Shown piece after piece: positions 16,629 through 25,940 of a DNA stretch of 64,000 nt. Every line of letters begins with the position of its first letter. The stretch's first letter is position 1. A model generated the notes under the pieces. That model was not told where the DNA came from. It was given only the letters and a program-made list of their open reading frames with translations, and made no database searches. The position numbers and the translations under genes were made by a program. Origin of the DNA: Pseudomonas grandcourensis. Lineage in GTDB: Bacteria; Pseudomonadota; Gammaproteobacteria; Pseudomonadales; Pseudomonadaceae. Where the stretch lies: the NCBI RefSeq assembly GCF_039909015.1, contig NZ_CP150919.1, positions 4,130,501 through 4,194,500 of the forward strand, in the 5' to 3' direction.

Positions 16629-19600
16629 ATGAAGACATTATTGCGCTCGTTAAAAAGTTTTTGGTTCCTCGTCCCCGTCCTGTGGCTGGCGAGCCTGGCG
16701 GTTTGCTGGTTCGTGGCCCCACACGTGAGTTGGCTGCGCGGTTATGCACTGGAGGCGATGGCGATCGTCAGCGCCTTCTACCTGCTGATCATTGTGCTGC
16801 GTCAGTACAAGCGGATCCGCGCCGAGCACAACCTTGAAAACCTGGTGCAGATCGAAGTCGATCGTTCACTCAAATCCACCGGCGAGTTCCGCGATCAGCA
16901 AGTGCTGCGCGAACGCCTCAAGCACGCCATCGCGATGCTGCGCGCCGACCGCTCGGCCGGTGGCGGCGGTTCGTCGGCGCTTTACGATTTGCCGTGGTAC
17001 CTGGTGATCGGCATGTCGGCAGCGGGCAAGACCTCGTTGCTGACCCGCTCGGGCCTGTCCGCGAGCATTGCCAGCAGCGCCAACGACACCGAAAGCGGCA
17101 CCCAGCATTGCGATTGGTATTTCAGCCCCGAGGCCGTGATGATCGATACGGCCGGCCGTTACCTGCGGGACGACCCGTCGGCCAGCGAATTCGCCGCCTT
17201 CCTGCGCATGCTGAAAAAACAGCGCAGCAAGGCCGCGGTCAACGGTCTGGTGTTGGTGGTGAGCCTGCCGGAACTGCTGGCGTGCAGCGCCGCCGAACGT
17301 AACGAACTGGCCGCCCAACTGGTGTCGCGCATCGAGGAATACAACGATTGCCTGGACGCCAGCCCGCCGATCTACCTGATGCTGAGCAAGACCGATCAAC
17401 TGCCGGGCTTCAGCCAGGCGTTTGAAGGCCTGGACCTGAACGAGCGCCAGCAACCGCTGGGCATGACCTTCGGTTTATCCGAGATCCGCAACCAGGGCCT
17501 GCGCCCGGTGCTGGATGCCAAGCTGGCCAACCTGCACGGTCATATTCGCCGTCACGTCGACGCCCAGATGATTGCCTTGGGTGCCGATGCCAACAGCGCC
17601 CTGTTGAACTTCCCGAACTACTTCGCCGAGCTGTCGGGGGTACTCGAGCAGTTTCTCCAGCACTTCGCCGAGACCGGTCGCAGCGGTGCGCCGCTGTTGC
17701 TGCGCGGGCTGTATTTCACCAGCGCCTTGCAGACCGACCAGCAGTTGAGCCAGGTGTATGAAGACGACCTGGCCGAGTCGTTCGCATTGCAACCGGAACA
17801 AGAGCAAGCGGAACATGAGCAACCTGAGCCAAGCAGCGGCAGGAAAATCAGCGACCGCAGCTACTTCATCACCGATACGTTCCGTCGGGTGATCTTCCCG
17901 GACCGTGACCTGACCCTCTATCAGTCGCGCCTGGGCAAGAACACCTCCGCCAGCCCTGCCCTGCTGGGCCTGGCTGTGCTGGCCGGGGTTGCGTTCATTG
18001 GCTGGCAAGCCCTGTCGTTCCAGAACAACCGTCAGTGGCTGGCCACACTGCGCGAGCAACTGACCGAGCTGCAACAGTCCCCGGACCGTGCCGGGTTGCT
18101 CGCCTCGGGCCAGGGCCTGGAACTGCTGCGCGACCAACTCTCGGCCATCGAGAAGCACCGTGCCAAGGGTGTGCCGCTGCAACTCGGCGCTGGCCTCTAT
18201 CGTGGTGACGATATCTACCGCGTCGCGCAGGCCGCTTACTTGCAGCAACTGCGCACCCAGGCGCTGGAACCGGTCACCTTGCAACTGCAATTGCAGATGC
18301 GCACCTTCAATGAGTTCGCCAAAACCATGGATGCGCAAAACAGCTTTGCGCCTGCGCCAAACAAAGCCGACTCGGTCAAAGCCCGCGTGCGAGGCCAGAA
18401 ACTGCCGGTCCGCTTCAACAACCTGCCGCGCAACAGCGGTGATGTCGCCAGCCGCCTGACCGGTGCCGCCAAGGGTGCCGCGAACAAGGCTCGCGGCGAA
18501 GCGCTGACGGCACTGCGCAACCCTGCCACCGCAAGCGATGCCGCGGATTTGTCGGCGACCACCGGCGGGCTTTCGTTGTCCGAAGAAATGCTCGGCCGGC
18601 TGGATGAGCGGCAAGTCGCGTCCATCATCGAGTCCTATAACGCACTGAAGCTCTACCTGATGCTCACGCAACCCGGCACCCATCCAGACCCGGAGTTCGT
18701 CGGCGCCGCATTGCCGATGGCCTGGGCCAATACCGCCAGTGCCGACAATCCTGTCAGCACCGCGGTGATTCAGGACAACTCGCCGGTCTACGTGCAATTG
18801 CTCAAGAACGGCCAGGCACCGACTTTGTCGCGTAACGAGCAGCTGATCAGCGATACCCGCAACAGCCTGAAGTCCTTCATGATTTCCAGCTCGCTGGTGG
18901 ACCGTGAATACCTGCGTCTGCAACTGGAATCCAGCCGACAGTTCCCGGCCGTTGGCTTGAGCGACCTGGTGCCACTGCCAGGCCGTCAGTTGCTGTACGG
19001 CACCGAGGCGGTCCCGGCGATTTTCACCCGCCAGGGCTGGGAACAGTTCGTCAAGCCTGAGCTGATCAAGCTGGTGTCGGGCAATCTGCAGAACGAATCG
19101 GACTGGGTGCTCGACGGCGAAGGCGGCGACAGCATCGTGCAGAAAGCCAACTTCATCCGCGAGTTCATGACGCGCTACAAGCGCGACTACACACAGGCCT
19201 GGTACACCTTCATCGACAGCGTCGGCGTTCGTCATTTCACCGACATGGCCAATGCGACCCAGCAACTGTCGCTGCTCAGCGACGTGCAGAACTCGCCGGT
19301 GAAAACCCTCCTGGCGGCGGTCAACGACAACACCCAATGGGACGTCCCTGCCCCTCGCGAAACCCTGCCGGCGGGCATCAAGCCCGATGATGGATTCTGG
19401 AGCAGCGTCACCGGGATCTTCGACGGGAAAAACACCTCGCCAAGTGCGCTGATTTCGCCTTTGCCGGCGGTCGACGACGGCAGCCTGGCGAAACGCTTCG
19501 AGCCTGTGTCGCGGGTGTTCGCCGTGCAAAACGCCGAAGGCGCCGACAGCACGATCATGGACCGCTACCTCGCGGCCTTGCGCAAACTCAAGGTGCGGAT

Positions 19601-20516
19601 GAACAACATCCAGCGCTCCCAGGATGTTGGCAAAAGCAGCAAGCAGCTGATCAGTGAAACCCTCGAAGGGCTGCCAAGTGAAGTGACCAGCGTGCGCAAC
19701 TATGTCGAGACCACCGTCGACACCAGCCAGGGAGGCCTGTCCGATTCGTTGCAGGGCCTGTTCAGCCTGCCGATCCAGTTTGCCTGGGAAACCCTGCGCG
19801 ACCCGGCCGGCCAACAGATTGCCAAGGCCTGGGCGCAACAGATTGCCAAGCCCTGGGAACAGGTCATGGCGCACCGTTACCCGATTGCACCCGGCAGCCG
19901 CAATGAAGCGTCGGTCAAGGATCTGCAGCGTTTCGTCGACCCGGAATCCGGGCTGCTGCCGAACTTCAAGCGCAACGAAATCGGCAATCTGTCCGGTGGC
20001 GAAGGCCTGGGGATGAGCAGCAACAGCAAGGCTACGCCACTGGTCAACCCGAACATGGTCAACAGCATCGATAAGGCCAGCTCGTTGGGCCAGGTGATCG
20101 CCAGCCTGTCGGACCGCGACAACGGCTTCGAGATCATGCTCGAACCTTCCGCCAACCTCACCGACATCATCTTCACCCTCGACGGCCAGGTGCAGCACTA
20201 CCGCAACGGCAAGACCAGCTGGAGCCGCTTCTCGTGGCCGGGCACGACCACCACGCCGGGCGCACGCCTGGATGTGGTCACCCTGACCGGCGAGCGCATC
20301 ACAGTGTTCGATTACCCGGGCCGTTGGGGCTTGCTGCGCATGAACGACAGCGCACGGGTCAGCGATCTTGACGGTATCCAGCAACGCTTCAGCTGGAACA
20401 CCAGCAGTGGCCCGGTCAGCCTCGCCGTGCGCAACTACGGCGGCGTCAAGCTGACGGACCTGGCGAACGTCAAGGCATTGAGCGCGCTCAACAGCAAAGA
20501 AGGTCAAGCGCTGTGA
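16629..20516 (+). CDS. tssM: T6SS inner-membrane protein TssM (IcmF)
   Basis: A 1295-residue protein of full family length, the main body of the TssJLM envelope complex. Two membrane segments lie near residues 10-30 and 38-58, a GTPase-like domain with Walker A GMSAAGKTS near residue 130 follows, a third membrane segment is near 438-460, and a long periplasmic part ends in the beta-rich C-terminal domain (GRWGLLRMNDSARVSDLDG) that contacts TssJ. The Walker motif appears intact. It starts 30 bases after tssL and is followed by tagF. Confidence 0.96.
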   Translation: MKTLLRSLKSFWFLVPVLWLASLAVCWFVAPHVSWLRGYALEAMAIVSAFYLLIIVLRQYKRIRAEHNLENLVQIEVDRSLKSTGEFRDQQVLRERLKHAIAMLRADRSAGGGGSSALYDLPWYLVIGMSAAGKTSLLTRSGLSASIASSANDTESGTQHCDWYFSPEAVMIDTAGRYLRDDPSASEFAAFLRMLKKQRSKAAVNGLVLVVSLPELLACSAAERNELAAQLVSRIEEYNDCLDASPPIYLMLSKTDQLPGFSQAFEGLDLNERQQPLGMTFGLSEIRNQGLRPVLDAKLANLHGHIRRHVDAQMIALGADANSALLNFPNYFAELSGVLEQFLQHFAETGRSGAPLLLRGLYFTSALQTDQQLSQVYEDDLAESFALQPEQEQAEHEQPEPSSGRKISDRSYFITDTFRRVIFPDRDLTLYQSRLGKNTSASPALLGLAVLAGVAFIGWQALSFQNNRQWLATLREQLTELQQSPDRAGLLASGQGLELLRDQLSAIEKHRAKGVPLQLGAGLYRGDDIYRVAQAAYLQQLRTQALEPVTLQLQLQMRTFNEFAKTMDAQNSFAPAPNKADSVKARVRGQKLPVRFNNLPRNSGDVASRLTGAAKGAANKARGEALTALRNPATASDAADLSATTGGLSLSEEMLGRLDERQVASIIESYNALKLYLMLTQPGTHPDPEFVGAALPMAWANTASADNPVSTAVIQDNSPVYVQLLKNGQAPTLSRNEQLISDTRNSLKSFMISSSLVDREYLRLQLESSRQFPAVGLSDLVPLPGRQLLYGTEAVPAIFTRQGWEQFVKPELIKLVSGNLQNESDWVLDGEGGDSIVQKANFIREFMTRYKRDYTQAWYTFIDSVGVRHFTDMANATQQLSLLSDVQNSPVKTLLAAVNDNTQWDVPAPRETLPAGIKPDDGFWSSVTGIFDGKNTSPSALISPLPAVDDGSLAKRFEPVSRVFAVQNAEGADSTIMDRYLAALRKLKVRMNNIQRSQDVGKSSKQLISETLEGLPSEVTSVRNYVETTVDTSQGGLSDSLQGLFSLPIQFAWETLRDPAGQQIAKAWAQQIAKPWEQVMAHRYPIAPGSRNEASVKDLQRFVDPESGLLPNFKRNEIGNLSGGEGLGMSSNSKATPLVNPNMVNSIDKASSLGQVIASLSDRDNGFEIMLEPSANLTDIIFTLDGQVQHYRNGKTSWSRFSWPGTTTTPGARLDVVTLTGERITVFDYPGRWGLLRMNDSARVSDLDGIQQRFSWNTSSGPVSLAVRNYGGVKLTDLANVKALSALNSKEGQAL

Positions 20517-20547
20517 GCCGCCGAACCTTGATGCAGGGTTGCGGCCA

Positions 20548-21474
20548 ATGATCGGTTGCTTCGGCAAGGTGCCCGCGAGCCCGGACTTCGTCAGCCTGCA
20601 AGGTGCGGGCGACGACGTCTGCGAGTTCGATAGCTGGCTGCAAGGGGCGCTGGCCGCCCTGCAGCATCGCGAAGACTGGCGCGAGTTGTTCGACGGGTTG
20701 CCGCTGTGCTTTTTCAGCTACCGCGCACGCAGCGGCAACTGGTTGCTGGGCGGGCTGATAAGCTCGAGGGATTCGAGTGGACGGCGCTATCCGTTTTTCA
20801 TTTTCCAGACCCTCAAGGCCAGCGAAGCCGAGCCCCTGGTCAATCCGTTCACTCTGGGCGAACTGTTCAGCGGGCAGATCAGGCCCTTGCTGCACATGGC
20901 CGTCCAGGGCGAAAGCACTTCAGTGCTGTTCGACCGCATCAAGGCCCTGCGCCCGTTGCAAGGGCAGGACTTCGAGTTGTTCCGGCGCGTGCATGACAAG
21001 TTCCTGGTGAACTTCAACTTGCGCGATATCAGCACCGCGCTCGAAGGCGCCTACCCGGAATTCGTCACCAACGCCGTGCTGACCCGGCTTCAGGCCCTCA
21101 GAAGGCACCTGGCTCACGCGACGCCGATCGGCATCGCCCTGCCCTTGCCGGCAGAACGGGGCTTGAAAAACCCGACCGCCGATCTGTGGGTCACCTGGCT
21201 GACACAAATGACACCGGAACGCACCGTGCCGCAGATCAGCCTGCTGGCGGACGACTTCATGCGACCCCGGCTGATCTGTTTTGCATCGCGTCAGACCAGC
21301 GACGCCTACCGCGTGCTGACGGGCATCAGTGACCGCTCGCAAAGCTACGACGTGCTGGCGTCCTTCGATGACTTTGACGAACACCACCGCACACACACCT
21401 TTCCCGAAATCGACCGCCCGCTGGGTGACGTTATCGACCGTTTTGTCGATGCCCTGGATTCGAAGCCTGTATGA
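20548..21474 (+). CDS. tagF: T6SS-associated protein TagF
   Basis: A 308-residue cytoplasmic protein beginning MIGCFGKVPASPDFVS, the hallmark of TagF/ImpM (DUF2094). ATG 20548 has AGGG nine bases upstream; the TTG at 20539 abuts that site and is rejected. In P. aeruginosa TagF represses T6SS assembly post-translationally, in part through Fha, and in other bacteria it is fused to the PppA phosphatase. Neither Fha nor PpkA/PppA is encoded nearby, so here it may act independently of that pathway. Its stop overlaps the following gene by ATGA. Confidence 0.9.
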   Translation: MIGCFGKVPASPDFVSLQGAGDDVCEFDSWLQGALAALQHREDWRELFDGLPLCFFSYRARSGNWLLGGLISSRDSSGRRYPFFIFQTLKASEAEPLVNPFTLGELFSGQIRPLLHMAVQGESTSVLFDRIKALRPLQGQDFELFRRVHDKFLVNFNLRDISTALEGAYPEFVTNAVLTRLQALRRHLAHATPIGIALPLPAERGLKNPTADLWVTWLTQMTPERTVPQISLLADDFMRPRLICFASRQTSDAYRVLTGISDRSQSYDVLASFDDFDEHHRTHTFPEIDRPLGDVIDRFVDALDSKPV

Positions 21475-23945
21475 ACAAGATCAAGTATTACTTCTTGCGC
21501 TATCAACCCTACATCCTAGGGGTGTGCTTTTTCCTCACGATCTTCGTGGTGTGGGGCATCGGGCGGGCGTTCGGCTTCAGTTCGCTAAACAGCCTGTTGA
21601 CCGGCATCGCGGTGTTCCTGGTGCTGTCCGCCGGTTATGTGTTGCTGCTCTATCGGGGCGTGTCCCGGCATCACAACCTCGAAGGACTGCTGCGCGAGGA
21701 TGCCGATCAGGCGGTGTTGAACGCGAGCCCGGCGGATCGCGAGGAAGTCAGCCTTTTGCGCGAGCGTCTGCTGCAGAGCATCGAACGCCTGCACAGCAAC
21801 AAGCCACGGGGCAGTAATCCCAAGGATGCGCTGTATGCCCTGCCCTGGTATCTGGTGGTCGGTCAGCCCGCGGCAGGCAAGAGCACCATGCTCTACCAGT
21901 CGGGTCTCAATTTCCCCTACGCCGAGCGCGAAGGCGTGCGGGTCGCAGGTCTGGGTGGCACGCGCAATTGCGACTGGTTCTTCAGCTCCGAGGCCGTGCT
22001 GCTGGACACCGCCGGCCGCTACATGAACAACCAGGAAGAGGCCGGCAAATGGCGCGCGTTCCTGCAACTGCTACGCCAGCATCGCCAGCGCCGGCCGCTC
22101 AACGGCCTGATCGTCACCGTCAGCATCCACGACATCCTGCAAGCCTCACTCGAAGATCAGGAACGCATCGCCAAGCGCCTGCGCGAACGCATCCAGGAAA
22201 CCCATGCCCTGCTGGAAGTGCGCCTGCCGGTCTACCTGGTGTTCACCAAGTGCGACCTGGTACCCGGTTTCGCGCCCTTCTATCGCCAACTCGATGAAAC
22301 CGCACGCGGCGAAGTCATGGGCAAGACCTTCTCCCACAAAGGCTATGAGCAGGCCGACTGGGGGCAGCGCTTCGGCGTCGCGATGGACGAGCTGGTCAGC
22401 TATTGGCAACAAGTGGCGAGCCAGCAACTGGTCACCCAGGACATCCAGATCACCCGGCAGGATTCGGCGGTGTATCGGTTCCCGCTGGAACTGGCAGCCC
22501 TCAAGCCACGGCTTCAACTGTTCGTCGATGCCCTGTTGCGCGCCAACCCTTATCAAAGTGCGGAACTGCTGCGCGGCTTCTATTTCACCAGTGCACTGGA
22601 CGCAGACCAGCCGGAACTGGGTGGACACGCACGGCAAGTGACCGAGCGTTTTTCGCTGGAAGGTGATCGGGAGATCGCCAACGGTCACGCGCAACCGCGC
22701 CCGTTGTTCATCAACAGTCTGTTCCGCAAAGTCATCATTCCCGACCAGCACCTGGTGGCGCTGTACACCACCAATCACCGCGAGCGTCGGCGCCGGGCGA
22801 CCTGGATCGGCGGTGCCGCAGTGATCGCGGTGCTGCTGTGCAGCCTGTTGGGCTGGTCGTATGTGAACAACAGGAACACCTTGCAGAGTCTCTCGGCAGA
22901 ACTGACCCAGGCTGGCGTCGACGACCGTTCAGTACCCGCTCAGTACACCGATTGGCAAACCCTGGATCGCCTGCGTTTCTGGACTGCGCACTACTACGCG
23001 CAGCATCACGACGAAGGCGTGCCGCTGCGCATGCGCCTGGGGCTCTATCAAGGCTACAAGGTAGAACCACTGGTGCGCAGCCACTATTTCGACCGACTGG
23101 AAAGCGTGATGCTCAAGCCCACGGCCGACAACCTGACCCGCTCGTTGTATTTGCTGACCACCCTCAAGGTCTATCAGCGCAATGCCAAAGAGTTGATGCC
23201 CGTGACCGGCGTGGACAGCGTTGAACCCAAGGCGCTGCCCAATGACAACCGGGCGCAATCCATCGCAGGTTTCGGCAAGGCGACGCTGGACACCTACGTC
23301 ATGCTGTCCCGTGCCCAGCGTGAAAAGGCCGACCCTGGGTTCCTGAAAGCGAAAATCCCGGATTACTGGTACCCGGCGATTGCCCGTCAGGTCGGCAACG
23401 CCAGTGTCGCCGCCTCGGACTATGAATTCGCCAGCCGCCAGATCAATTTTTACAGCGACCAGATTCACGAGCCGGACGTGCCGCGAATCCTCGACAACGC
23501 GTTCCTGATCTCCAGCTCGCGCAACTACATCAACAGCCTGCTGACCCAATCGCTGCGCTCGATCGAAACCATCACGCTGGAGTCGGACACCCTGTTCGCT
23601 TTCGCCCGTGCCGACTTCCAGAGCCTGAAGACTGAAGGCCAAAGCCAGCTCAGCGCGATTGCCGGCAAGCTGCTCAGCACTCCCAACATCGGAAAAATCA
23701 TCATCGCCGGGCACGCCGATCAGCTCGGCGATCCCCAAGGCAACCTGCAGGTTTCCAAACAGCGGGCGCAAACCATCAAGACCTACCTGGTGGGCAAAGG
23801 CGTACCCGGCGAGCTGGTCGAAGCCGTCGGCGAAGGCAGCAACAAGCCCTTGGTCAAGTGCGATATGCAGCAGCCAAGGGCCCTGCTGATCCGCTGCCTT
23901 GAGCCTAACCGGCGGGTAGAAATCGAAGTGCGGGCACTCAACTGA
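21471..23945 (+). CDS. Second TssM/IcmF-like protein fused to an OmpA peptidoglycan-binding domain
   Basis: An 824-residue protein. Residues 1-460 copy the TssM front end: two membrane segments (about 10-32 and 41-62), a GTPase-like domain with Walker A GQPAAGKST and DTAGRYM, then a third membrane segment at about 443-465. The periplasmic part is much shorter than in TssM and lacks the TssJ-binding end. Instead residues about 707-824 form an OmpA-like domain (IIIAGHADQLGDPQGNLQ, SKQRAQTIKTYL, NRRVEIEV). I infer that it anchors the secretion complex to peptidoglycan, compensating for a TssL without that domain. It overlaps tagF by four bases. Confidence 0.88.
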   Translation: MNKIKYYFLRYQPYILGVCFFLTIFVVWGIGRAFGFSSLNSLLTGIAVFLVLSAGYVLLLYRGVSRHHNLEGLLREDADQAVLNASPADREEVSLLRERLLQSIERLHSNKPRGSNPKDALYALPWYLVVGQPAAGKSTMLYQSGLNFPYAEREGVRVAGLGGTRNCDWFFSSEAVLLDTAGRYMNNQEEAGKWRAFLQLLRQHRQRRPLNGLIVTVSIHDILQASLEDQERIAKRLRERIQETHALLEVRLPVYLVFTKCDLVPGFAPFYRQLDETARGEVMGKTFSHKGYEQADWGQRFGVAMDELVSYWQQVASQQLVTQDIQITRQDSAVYRFPLELAALKPRLQLFVDALLRANPYQSAELLRGFYFTSALDADQPELGGHARQVTERFSLEGDREIANGHAQPRPLFINSLFRKVIIPDQHLVALYTTNHRERRRRATWIGGAAVIAVLLCSLLGWSYVNNRNTLQSLSAELTQAGVDDRSVPAQYTDWQTLDRLRFWTAHYYAQHHDEGVPLRMRLGLYQGYKVEPLVRSHYFDRLESVMLKPTADNLTRSLYLLTTLKVYQRNAKELMPVTGVDSVEPKALPNDNRAQSIAGFGKATLDTYVMLSRAQREKADPGFLKAKIPDYWYPAIARQVGNASVAASDYEFASRQINFYSDQIHEPDVPRILDNAFLISSSRNYINSLLTQSLRSIETITLESDTLFAFARADFQSLKTEGQSQLSAIAGKLLSTPNIGKIIIAGHADQLGDPQGNLQVSKQRAQTIKTYLVGKGVPGELVEAVGEGSNKPLVKCDMQQPRALLIRCLEPNRRVEIEVRALN

Positions 23946-23969
23946 GCATGCGCGCCTTGTGAAGAAATA

Positions 23970-24065
23970 CCGGTACCCGGGTCATCTCGACGAGAGACCC
24001 GGGCCGGCATAAGACACCTCTGTTGATCGATTCAAAGAGGTTAAAACGAAGGGTTGCGACCTGCT
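23970..24065 (+). promoter_or_regulatory. Two stem-loops in the leader of hcp
   Basis: The 163-base gap before hcp contains CCCGGGTC-(12)-GACCCGGG without a T-run, and a second symmetric element around ACCTGCTTGCAGGT near 24059-24072. They could mark an internal promoter, an RNA processing site or a stabilising 5' structure that lets Hcp be made in excess over the membrane components. This is inferred from sequence only. Confidence 0.45.
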
Positions 24066-24108
24066 TGCAGGTGACAGCCCTTTAAATGAAGGTAAGGAGA
24101 AAATAGAA

Positions 24109-24627
24109 ATGGCATTTGACGCATACATCCAGATCGACGGCATTCCAGGTGAAGTTCTGGACGACAAACACAAGGATTGGATCGAAGTGCTGGGCTACGA
24201 GTACGGCGCAACCCAGGCGACTTCCGCGACGGCCAGCTCTTCGGGCGGTGCTTCGTCGGAGCGTGTTGCGTTGAGCGACTTCAGCATCCGCAAAGCCGTG
24301 GACAAGGCTTCTGCCAAGCTGTTCGAAGCCTGCTGCAAAGGCACGCACATCGCCAAGATCCAGCTGAACGTGAACCGTGCCGGTGGCGACAAGGTGACCT
24401 ACCTGACCATCAACCTGGAAGAAGTCGTGGTGTCGTCCGTGAAAGCGGTCGCCGGCGGCAGCCAGAACGGTGAAGACAAAGCGGTTGGCGATCTGCCGAT
24501 CGAAGAAATCAGCTTCAACTTCGCCCGCATCAAGACCACCTACACCCAGCAGAGCCGTGCAGATGGCCAGGGCGGCGGCAACGTCACCGGTGGTTGGGAT
24601 CGCACCGCGAACAAGGTTTTCGCATAA
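24109..24627 (+). CDS. hcp: T6SS tube protein Hcp (TssD)
   Basis: A 172-residue Hcp1-type protein: MAFDAYIQIDGIPGE, the Ser/Gly-rich loop, SIRKAVDKASAKLFEACCKG and IEEISFNFARIKTTY all match the family. Hexamers stack to form the inner tube and serve as effector carriers. A strong ribosome-binding site (AAGGTAAGGAG) precedes the ATG. The gene is separated from its neighbours by a structured leader and by two hairpins downstream, suggesting expression at a different level from the rest of the operon. Confidence 0.96.
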   Translation: MAFDAYIQIDGIPGEVLDDKHKDWIEVLGYEYGATQATSATASSSGGASSERVALSDFSIRKAVDKASAKLFEACCKGTHIAKIQLNVNRAGGDKVTYLTINLEEVVVSSVKAVAGGSQNGEDKAVGDLPIEEISFNFARIKTTYTQQSRADGQGGGNVTGGWDRTANKVFA

Positions 24628-24641
24628 CACCGTGGTAATGA

Positions 24642-24704
24642 CGGGCCGCGCACGCGGCTCGTTTTCGGCACCGTGCCTGCCCGGCGGGCGCGGTGTTCTT
24701 TTAG
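24642..24704 (+). terminator. Two consecutive terminator-like hairpins after hcp
   Basis: First hairpin GCCGC-GCAC-GCGGC (24645-24658) followed by TCGTTTT; second GC-rich hairpin with arms CACCG (about 24669) and CGGTG (about 24694) followed by TTCTTTT. They lie between hcp and tssA and probably reduce read-through into tssA and stabilise the hcp transcript. Confidence 0.65.
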
Positions 24705-24721
24705 TCTGATCAGAGTTTCCC

Positions 24722-25819
24722 ATGTCTGAATTTCTCAACGACCTTTCGCTGGCCGAACTGACCGCGCCCATCAATGAGGGGAGCGGCGAAGACCTGAGCT
24801 TTTCCACCTTGTTCGATCAGGTGAAAGAAGCACGGCGAGCAGACCCCGATTACCTGACCCAGGGTGACTGGCAAACCGATCTGAAGTCATCCGACTGGGA
24901 TCTGACCCTCACCCTGGCTGCCCAGGGCCTTGCTCGACAGAGCAAGGACCTGATGCTCGTCGCCTGGCTCAGCGAAGCCCTGGCGCACAAATATCATTTC
25001 ACCGGTATCACCTTCGGCCTGACCCTGGCCGAACGCCTGCTGGACAATTTCTGGACCGGCCTCTTCCCTTCCCTCGAAGATGGGGTCGATGAACGCGCTG
25101 CCCGCCTGGCGTGGATGAAAACGTCGCTGGCGGATGTGGTGGGCGGACTGCCCATCACCCAAGGCCAACAGTACGGCCTGCTGCGATATGACGAGTCCCG
25201 GCACGTCGAAAACCTGGCGTTGCAGAACCCCCAGGCCATGCGCGCCGCCCTCGACGAAGGCAAGATCAACGCCGAGGTGTTCCAGCGCTCGGTGGTGCTG
25301 ACCGACTCCGATCACCTGCGCCAGAAGGCCGCCGAAATCGCCGCCAGCGTGAACGCCTGCCAGCAACTGCAGAGCACTGCCGACAGGCTGTTCGGCCACG
25401 ACGCGCCGAGTTTTGCCGGGCTCCATGACGTGTTGTCCCGCGCAGGCCAACTGGCCGAGAAACTGCTCAAGGATCGCGGTATCGAACTGCACCCGGCCCC
25501 TGTCGCGCCCACCCCGACCGTCTCCGAAAACGCTGGCGCACAACCTGCAGGTGCCGCAATGACCCAGACCCAGCAAGACATCCCAGTCACACCGCTGCGC
25601 ACCACACCGCAAACCCGCGACGAGGCATTCACCCTGCTGGCGGGCATCGCGCAGTTCTTCAAGCAGACCGAACCCCAGAGCCCCGTCCCCTACCTGATCG
25701 AACGGGCGATCAAATGGGGCAACATGCCGCTCGAGGGTTGGCTGAATGATGTGATCAAGGACAGCAATGTGGTGGACAACATCCGCGATGTGCTGGGGAC
25801 CAAGGAAGCGAAGTCCTGA
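24722..25819 (+). CDS. tssA: T6SS assembly protein TssA (ImpA N-terminal domain)
   Basis: A 365-residue cytoplasmic protein with the ImpA_N region near residues 15-130 (FDQVKEARRADPDYLTQGDW, WLSEALAHKYHFTGITFGL) and a short helical C-terminal part after a Pro/Ala/Thr-rich linker (residues about 255-295). TssA caps the growing sheath or helps prime the baseplate. It is the last gene of the cluster. The C-terminal part ends with NMPLEGWLNDVIKDSNVVDN, as in short-tailed TssA variants. Confidence 0.92.
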   Translation: MSEFLNDLSLAELTAPINEGSGEDLSFSTLFDQVKEARRADPDYLTQGDWQTDLKSSDWDLTLTLAAQGLARQSKDLMLVAWLSEALAHKYHFTGITFGLTLAERLLDNFWTGLFPSLEDGVDERAARLAWMKTSLADVVGGLPITQGQQYGLLRYDESRHVENLALQNPQAMRAALDEGKINAEVFQRSVVLTDSDHLRQKAAEIAASVNACQQLQSTADRLFGHDAPSFAGLHDVLSRAGQLAEKLLKDRGIELHPAPVAPTPTVSENAGAQPAGAAMTQTQQDIPVTPLRTTPQTRDEAFTLLAGIAQFFKQTEPQSPVPYLIERAIKWGNMPLEGWLNDVIKDSNVVDNIRDVLGTKEAKS

Positions 25820-25841
25820 TTGTTCAAACGCCGAGAAACCT

Positions 25842-25883
25842 GTGGCGAGGGGGCTTGCCCCCGTTGGGCTGCGCAGCAGCCCC
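25842..25883. repeat. REP-like intergenic palindrome
   Basis: GTGGCGAGGGGGCTTGCCCC followed by CGTTGGGCTGCGCAGCAGCC, two adjoining short hairpins after tssA. The same element occurs as paired copies at 46548-46680 and, altered, at 54089-54270. Such repeats are typical of Pseudomonas 3' regions and may also end or stabilise the T6SS transcript. Confidence 0.7.
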
Positions 25884-25940
25884 AAAAAAGAGACCGCCGC
25901 GCATCACCGTGAGCAACCCACTCTCTCAAGCGAACCGCAC

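Noticed and set aside
17475..20567. A 1030-residue frame on the minus strand over tssM
   Set aside because: A shadow of tssM, with the repetitive His/Gln/Arg composition typical of such frames.
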